Made by a program: the position numbers and the translations under genes. A DNA stretch of 64,000 nt from Rhizophagus irregularis (lineage: Eukaryota > Glomeromycota > Glomeromycetes > Glomerales > Glomeraceae). The stretch is from contig NC_089429.1 in the NCBI RefSeq assembly GCF_026210795.1, forward strand, positions 1,116,001-1,180,000. The letters are read 5' to 3'. Under the pieces are notes generated by a model. That model was given only the letters and a program-made list of their open reading frames with translations. It was not told the origin of the DNA and made no database searches. Shown here piece by piece: positions 57,861 through 64,000 of the stretch. Each line of letters begins with the position of its first letter. The stretch's first letter is position 1.

Positions 57861-58555
57861 GGGTAAAATTTCATTAACTGAAATTGGATTAGTTGATTGG
57901 AATGCACTCATGGGATTTCAAGTTACACAATTCAAACTATTTATACATGCTAGTCTAAACGTTACGGTTACACATTTTAGTTATATAGATTATTTTTTAC
58001 GAAATTATTTTGTGAACCATTTTTTTTAAAAAAAAACATTACAATATATGATGCATGACGTATTGTTTAATGAGATCAATTTTATTTTACAATACGATAT
58101 CAATCTATATAAGTTTGCGAAAAGATTTGTATTTCAATTACTTTAAAATAATTCCAAATTCCCAAATTCTCTCTTTGGCCAAATAGAATATATTGAATAT
58201 GATAGATTTCTTAAAGCTTAGCCTTCAATTGCGTCAATAAATTATATGTCATGATATATAAAACATTACTAAAGTTCTTCAATCAATTAAATCCTATTGT
58301 TTATAATATCATTTTAATTTCTTCACTTATTAATAATCTTTAATTACATAATACTTACTATATTTAGTTAAACTTTTATTTATTTAATAAATTTAATTTC
58401 CTCTGTGTATTTTAACTAGTTTTTTTTGGTAATTTTGTTGCCGATCTTGAAATCACTGCAACGTTTCACCACTATTTTTTCTTTATTATCTTTTTAAGTC
58501 AATTTCTACATACGAATCAATAATATATTTTTTCTTTAATAAATTATTTATTAAA
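57861..58555. other. AT-rich promoter region of kinase gene
   Basis: Spacer between the A-rich tract and the kinase start at 58556. A T-rich stretch with CTTTAATAAATT lies just before the ATG. No other feature was seen. Confidence 0.4.
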
Positions 58556-60182
58556 ATGGATGAAATTAAACTTAGTGATGATGTATTTGAACAAATAGAA
58601 AATTTTAACCGTTGGAATTTAACTAAAGAACAAGAATCGTTAATTGACAAGTTAATAACAGACGAAGAATTTAAAGAACGTTATAAAGAATATGGTTTAT
58701 GTAACAGTTGTAAACAGCCTAATACTGGTCATTCTAATTTTCCTTATTGTCAGTCATGTGATTCTAAAAGATTTCAACAAAATTTCAAAAATTGGATAAG
58801 TGGAAATCATGACGTTGATGAATTTATTCAAAAAGCACAATTAGAAGCTAATAATATGGATCAAATCGTAGAGTGGATTGAATATGATAAATTTGAAGAT
58901 GTTGAATATTTAGCAAAAGGGGGATTTGGAACCACTTTTAAAGCAATTTGGAAAGATGGACATATTATTTATTGGGATTATAACAATAATCAATGGAAAA
59001 GAAAAGGTGAAACAAAAGTTGCTTTAAAATGTTTATATAATTCACAAAACATTACAACAGATTTTTTAAAAGAAGTAAGATATTGTCTTATAAATCTTCA
59101 TTAACCTTTATAAATGTTAAACTAACTATAATTTTCTTTTAAGGTTGAATCAAATATTATAGCATGTTCACTTTCAGTTGGTTTTATAGTTCGCTGTTTT
59201 GGTATTACCAAAGATCCAAAAACAAATAATTTTATGATGGTGATGGATTTAAAAGCTGGTAGTTTAAGACAACATTTAAATAACAATTTCATTTCACTGA
59301 GTTGGGAGAAAAAGTTGGGGTGTTTATTAAGTATTGCATTTGGTCTTAAAGGTATTCATAATAAAGGATTAATTCATCATGATTTTCATTGTGAGAATAT
59401 ATTAAGCGATTTTGATATAAATGCTTATATTACTGATTTGGGATTATGTCAACCAGTAAATGTCAAATCCTCTCAAAATAGTAATAAAAAAATATATGGA
59501 GTATTACCTTATGTAGCTCCAGAAGTTTTAAGAGGGAAAAAATATACTCAAGCAAGTGATATTTATGGATTCGGAATTATTGCATATGAAATTTGTACAG
59601 GTTTCCCTCCTTATTATGATATAGCTCATGATGAATTCTTAGCAATGAAAATTTGTAAGGGGTTGAGGCCAATGTCTAATTACAAAATCCCTCAATTAAT
59701 TTTTGATCTTATTAATCAATGTTGGGATGCAGATCCTTTAAAACGACCTAAAGCAGATGAATTATGGGAGTTATTAGGGAATTTCTATAGTAGAATTCAT
59801 TATGAAAATGATGTAATCAATAGGCAAATTAAAGAAATAGATGAAATTAATAAAAAATCATCATTTTCAATAGTTCAATCACCATCATCGTCTACTAGTA
59901 CTCTCCTATATACGACACATCCTCAAGCAGTTTATACAAGTAAACTTTTAGATTTTAAAAATCTTCCAGAACCAAAAAATGCAGTCAATGATGACTTAGA
60001 ATATTCAGGTAATTTTAAATCAAAATAATTATTCAAATCTATTTATATTAATTAGTATTCTTTATTTTATAGATTCCTTAAGAATGGATTTTACTAAACT
60101 TGATATTAAAGGTGATTACTTTAGCATGTAACTTTTTATTAAATTTTAATTAAACTATTTTTTTTTTATTATAGATGAATGA
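58556..60182 (+). CDS. Tyrosine-kinase-like protein kinase, HHD catalytic loop
   Basis: Exons 58556-59074, 59144-60008, 60073-60111 and 60175-60182 keep phase and give 476 aa; the last exon is only 8 bases (DE plus stop). Cys49, 52, 65 and 68 form the same N-terminal module as in the kinase at 30827, followed by NFKNWISGN. The kinase domain has the Gly-loop GGFGTTF (122-128), Lys158 in VALK, the catalytic loop HHDFHCEN (251-258), DLG (271-273) and an APE motif. The usual HRD Arg is His, so it is a non-RD type, but the catalytic Asp253 and Asn258 are kept and activity is plausible. The tail ends in a Ser-rich stretch and the phrase LDFKNLPEPKNAVND, matching FESLPEPKNATEG in the other kinase. 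The pathway is unknown. Confidence 0.87.
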
Positions 60183-60537
60183 AATTAAACACATTTTACT
60201 TTAAGTGAAAATATTTAGTATATAAAAAAAAACATAACAGATATAATTTATTCTTTATTTTATTTTGAACTTAAGGATTATTTTCAATTTACGGTAGTAA
60301 GGCTCATATTTATAAATTATTCATATCTGAAAAAATTAAAGATTAGCATTTTAATAAAATTTAAAAATTATATTTTTATTTGGTCATATTAAATTATCTA
60401 AAATTAATAAATAAATAATTAATTAACTAACTAAGTTTACTGTAAAAAAAGTTAATAATAATAAACGTAAAGTAAGCGGGAGTTCTTATTTTTTGAATTA
60501 AATTTAAAAGAGAATTTATATAATTTTTATGAACATA

Positions 60538-61022
60538 CACAGTGAAATTCGATAAACTGGATCTATTGGTTCCACTAAAATATCCGGTTTATCGGAATAT
60601 CGGGTATAGCGAAAAAATTTTGATATACTGAAAATCTATTATACTGAATTTTCAAAAAAAAATTTCATGCTTTTTTCATCTCAGTTTTAAGTCATAGAGT
60701 TCATGAAAATGAATATAAAATATTTTTAATTGAAGAATAACTTCAGCCGGAATTAGGATTTTTATAATTCTGGCCAAAATTAAGATTTGCTGCATCACGT
60801 GACTTAAATTTATTGGTTAATGATCTCGTGATCCGGTTTATCGAATCATTTTTACTATAGCTGGTTAGAAAATTGATCCGTTTATAGCGAATATCGAGCT
60901 CTTACTAGTAAACTCTGGTATATCGAAACTATTTTGATATACGTGATTTGATTCCAGCAAAAAAGTCCGGCTTAGGCCCAAATCCGGTTTATCGAAGATC
61001 CGGTTTATCGAATTTTACTGTG
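60538..61022. mobile_element. pogo/Tc1-like MITE with TA target site
   Basis: 485 bases flanked by TA on both sides. The left end CACAGTGAAATTCGATAAAC and the right end read backwards CACAGTAAAATTCGATAAAC differ at one base in 20. The inside carries repeated TCCGGTTTATCG words and no transposase. The structure fits a non-autonomous Tc1/mariner or pogo-group element. Confidence 0.8.
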
Positions 61023-61491
61023 TATTAGGATTTTATTAAAAAACTTGAATAATTAAAATAAATAAAGTAAAAAAAGAATTAAATTCAGTGATCCTTAACT
61101 TCATTTATGATTGTTTGTAATAATATATAAATTATAACATAATGTAAAATAAATATTAATAAAAAAAAATACAACAAAATGATCAAACTAATTTCTTTGA
61201 TTTTTTCAATAGTTGTTTGACCAAATAAATATTTAATAATCGATATAAATAATATCTAATGCTAATAGAAAATGTTAGACAGATCTCATTAAAAATAACG
61301 ATTTGATTAATAAACCTTAAAAAACTTCAATCAATTAATTTTAATTTGTTTACCATCAAAAATGATTTTCGCCACGAATTTTGTAAAACATGGCGTAAAA
61401 AATAAACTCACAAATAAACTAATAAATATTACCACTTTTATTTGATCTTTTCTTTGTACTTATTATTGAAAAAACGCAAAAATATCATGGT

Positions 61492-61624
61492 ATTGCTGAA
61501 CATTACCGGTGGTGAAATTATGGTGTAATGCCGGCCAGTATTTTATTAGATTTTTAATTCTGGTCGAAAGTACATCATAATGCTGGTACGGCGGTGACCA
61601 TCACCGCCGGTGAGCTTTAGCAAT
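61492..61624. mobile_element. 133-base MITE
   Basis: Terminal repeats ATTGCTGAACATTACCGGTG and (right, reversed) ATTGCTAAAGCTCACCGGCG extend over about 24 bases. A second nested palindrome, GGCGGTGACCATCACCGCC, sits in the right half. A truncated relative is at 5148-5252. Confidence 0.75.
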
Positions 61625-62133
61625 TTTCAAATATCACATAATAAACTTACTCTAATACGTCAGATTTTTAGAAAAAATATGTAATAAACTTTTCAAATAC
61701 CCACTTTATTAAAAAAAAACTGGAGTATATATATTTATATATTTATTTTTTTATAATCGTAAATTTGATTTATTTCTTTATCTTATTACTATATAGTGAT
61801 TAAATAATTATCATAATCTATTTTTTATTATGATAATCACGAATATTTTAATGATTTTAAACAAATTAATTAAATTTTTGTTCAATCATAATGTGATTAT
61901 GTAACAAAATAATATTGTTAAATTAATAAATTATCTAATTTTTATAATGGACATTTAACAATACAAATTTATTGATAAATTGTTTTATGCAATAATTCAC
62001 AATCTTATTTTTGAAGATTTTTTATTATCATTCTTTTTATTATTATATTTAAAAAAAAGAGTATAAAAAGACATTTGATGTGGTGTGTGGTGGGTGAGTT
62101 TTGGCATTAAATTTAATGTTAAGAAATGAACGA

Positions 62134-62160
62134 AACGTTAACGTTAACGTTAACATTAAC
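62134..62160. repeat. Short GTTAAC tandem run
   Basis: AACGTTAACGTTAACGTTAA followed by CATTAAC: about four six-base units, self-complementary. Confidence 0.8.
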
Positions 62161-63607
62161 AACAAAAATTTGGTTTCCTTTTTTGGATGTTCATCATCAT
62201 TTAGTCATGCTTAATAAATTTTTTCACTGTTTAAAAATTTGCTTTTCCTCCTTTTTTAATACTTTGTACTCTCTTAGCGACTAATCTTTTTGATGTTTTC
62301 AATGAATAAATCATTTCACTGGTGATTAATAATCACTTAGGACGAAATGTTCAACCAGTTACTGTGATTTCGTAAAAGCACAAAGATCATTTAAGGAATT
62401 ACAAATCGATCAATTTAGGAAAAAAAATTTTCTATTATAGAAGGTCTTTGTGAAAATTATTAAAAAGAATTAAATAACAAAAATTTATATAGAGAATATT
62501 TTAAAAAAAAGAAACTCTGATAGAGTGATAGTAAATTTATAATAAATAGCAAATCAGTTACTACATCAAGTTCAATAAAAAGTATGATATGAATATTACA
62601 AAACTGAAAATTTCAGGAAAAAGTCAATTTCTTCTGATTTTTCAATTTTTAAATCAACTCAACTAATAATGATATATATATGAAGCAAATCTTCATTAAA
62701 AATAATATTGGGATTAATGTATTCCGCAGTAAAAACTAGAATACCTATCTATACATATGAAATAGTTGATCTTTTTAAAATTTATAATAACAGATAAAAT
62801 AAACATATATGATATTCAATGATTAATCAAATATGCCAAACATTCATGACATCGGTGATATTAGTGACATAGATCTACATTTGTTCGTTTGTTCTACAAA
62901 ATTGGCAGGATCACCAATCACATGACAATATCCAAAAGAGAAGTGTCAGAGCGATGGGCAGTCACCTCTGAAAAGGAAATAAACTAGCTTGGCTTGAGTC
63001 CAATAATTTGATAGATTACTATAAATTGTAAAACCAAGAAAAAAAATTTTAAACCAGAAAAACAAGTTCAGGATACTTCAGCGGATGCATGTTGCAAATT
63101 CGGCGGACTTTTGACTTGAACGGCTTGCCATGCATACAAATCCAGCAGCTGTCTGCTACAAAAGCGATTATTTGCTGCAAATTTAGCAGGTATCCACCGT
63201 CTGCTATATGGCTTGCCATAGAAATTACTCCCCACCCACGCTGATCGACAGAGAATCTAATCCTACATTTCATTTTTCAAGTCTATTGGTTGGGTATAGC
63301 ACACCAGGAAGTTTATTAAATGCTTGTGTAAGCGCTTAAAGTATGGTTTTAAAACGTTTATTTTCACATTTAAATTTTATAAATTTCCACATTTAGATCT
63401 TGTGTTACGAAAAAGAATTTATAGAAATAGAAAAAAAATTTTTTTGTTTAATAGAAATCTCAAATTTGTAAAAAAAAAAAAATATGACGTTTTAAAGTAA
63501 AAAATAATTGCTTAAAATAATACTTTAAGCGTAAAAATATGCGTTTAAACAAAATTGTAAAAATCAACATGTGATAATCAGGTGGATGAAATTAACATTT
63601 AAAAGGA

Positions 63608-63685
63608 ATGATTTACATGTTATTTTTGGTTCTTTTGTTGTCCTTTTATGGAACACTAAATAAATTGTACAACTTTGACAACTGA
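63608..63685 (+). other. Upstream ORF in shared F-box leader (25 aa)
   Basis: Reads MIYMLFLVLLLSFYGTLNKL then YNFDN and a TGA, 55 bases before the F-box ATG at 63741. The first 15 residues are identical to those of the leaders at 1491 and 28664. Confidence 0.5.
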
Positions 63686-63740
63686 TAAATATAAATTTAT
63701 TTTGAACGAAAGCAACTCCCTTCCCTTTTCTTTTAATAAC

Positions 63741-64000
63741 ATGGCATGCTCAAAAATATTTTCAGGAGATTTACCCGAATTAACAAATGATATTATACAG
63801 TATCTTGAAAAAGATTTTTCAACATTGTATTCATGCATTTTAATTAATAGATTATGGTGTCGTTTAGCCATTCCATTATTATGGGAAAATCCATTTTTAA
63901 AGGAATATCCCGAAAATCAACACTTTATTGAAATTTACTTAAGTAAATTAAATGAAGATGTCAAAACAAAATTATATGAATATGGAGTTAATAATAATTT
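63741..64000 (+). CDS. F-box/LRR-like protein, cut by window edge
   Basis: The frame is open from ATG at 63741 to the window end (86 complete codons): MACSKIFSGDLPELTNDIIQ, STLYSCILINRLWCRLAIP, LLWENPFLKEYPENQHFIEI, YLSKLNEDVKTKLYEYGVNN. This is the F-box head plus the start of the LRR-like body. It is closest to the copy at 16068 and the pseudogene at 55306 but lacks their KKDPFSR insert. The shared leader with its hydrophobic upstream peptide precedes it. An SCF adaptor role is inferred from family. Whether the remainder is intact cannot be seen. Confidence 0.82.
   Translation, partial: MACSKIFSGDLPELTNDIIQYLEKDFSTLYSCILINRLWCRLAIPLLWENPFLKEYPENQHFIEIYLSKLNEDVKTKLYEYGVNNN

Larger units (their letters stand above)
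60183..63607. other. Spacer with two MITEs and small repeats
   Basis: No gene. It holds the MITEs at 60538-61022 and 61492-61624, a GTTAAC run at 62134-62160 and an imperfect inverted repeat (63331-63356 with 63511-63532). A GC-richer patch at 63050-63260 contains repeated GCAAATT-AGCAG words and an open stretch with no support as a gene. The right end becomes the F-box leader. Confidence 0.5.

Noticed and set aside
63049-63273. 74-codon minus-strand frame with Trp and Cys
   Set aside because: Sits in repetitive GCAAATT/AGCAG sequence. It has no splice context or paralogue, and too little evidence to call a gene.
1-64000. Search for tRNA, rRNA, CRISPR arrays and bacterial-type operons or ribosome sites
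   Set aside because: No cloverleaf-like sequence, rRNA motif or spaced repeat array was recognised, and the gene structure is eukaryotic with introns.

Overview
The window looks like nuclear DNA of an arbuscular mycorrhizal fungus, most probably Rhizophagus irregularis or a close relative (Glomeromycota). The base composition is very AT-rich, genes carry short GT-AG introns, and the gene families match those typical of that lineage: F-box proteins starting M-x-CSKIFSGDLPEL, tyrosine-kinase-like proteins with a four-Cys N-terminal module, and many miniature DNA transposons. No tRNA, rRNA or CRISPR array was seen.

Layout: (1) Members of one F-box/leucine-rich family are scattered across the whole window on both strands. 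These are 1-1354 (-, cut by the window edge), 2561-4135 (+), 6595/6721-8346 (+), 16068-17705 (-), 26834-28531 (-, one internal stop), 46071-47723 (+), 55306-56981 (+, pseudogene) and 63741-64000 (+, cut by the edge). Two shorter relics lie at 8895-8992 and 57212-57470. Most share a 5' leader that encodes a short hydrophobic upstream peptide, and three share a 3' block, so the copied unit is larger than the coding region. (2) 11644-13314 is a secreted, probably GPI-anchored proline-rich wall protein with two repeat arrays. (3) 18448-19151 is a small two-exon gene with a 7-base first coding exon. (4) 19309-23640 and 33031-39262 are two copies of one block that held a mitochondrial-type isoleucyl-tRNA synthetase and a cytochrome P450. 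Both synthetase copies are dead. The P450 is intact in the first block (22325-24530, ten exons, 498 aa) and wrecked in the second. (5) Two multi-exon protein kinases lie at 30827-33059 and 58556-60182; the second block abuts the last exon of the first kinase. (6) 39719-42868 holds two unrecognised membrane-protein genes with a duplicated flank around them. (7) 52468-54305 holds a C2H2 zinc-finger gene convergent with an unrecognised two-exon gene. The remainder is AT-rich spacer with MITE-like elements and decayed coding fragments.

There is no operon logic here. The recurring theme is local copying and decay of substrate-receptor-type (F-box) and kinase genes, the families that are strongly expanded in this fungal lineage. 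F-box proteins would be expected to act as SCF ubiquitin-ligase adaptors and the kinases as cytoplasmic signalling proteins, but nothing in the sequence links them to one pathway. Exon boundaries below were read by eye from splice sites and reading phase and were not tested against transcripts.
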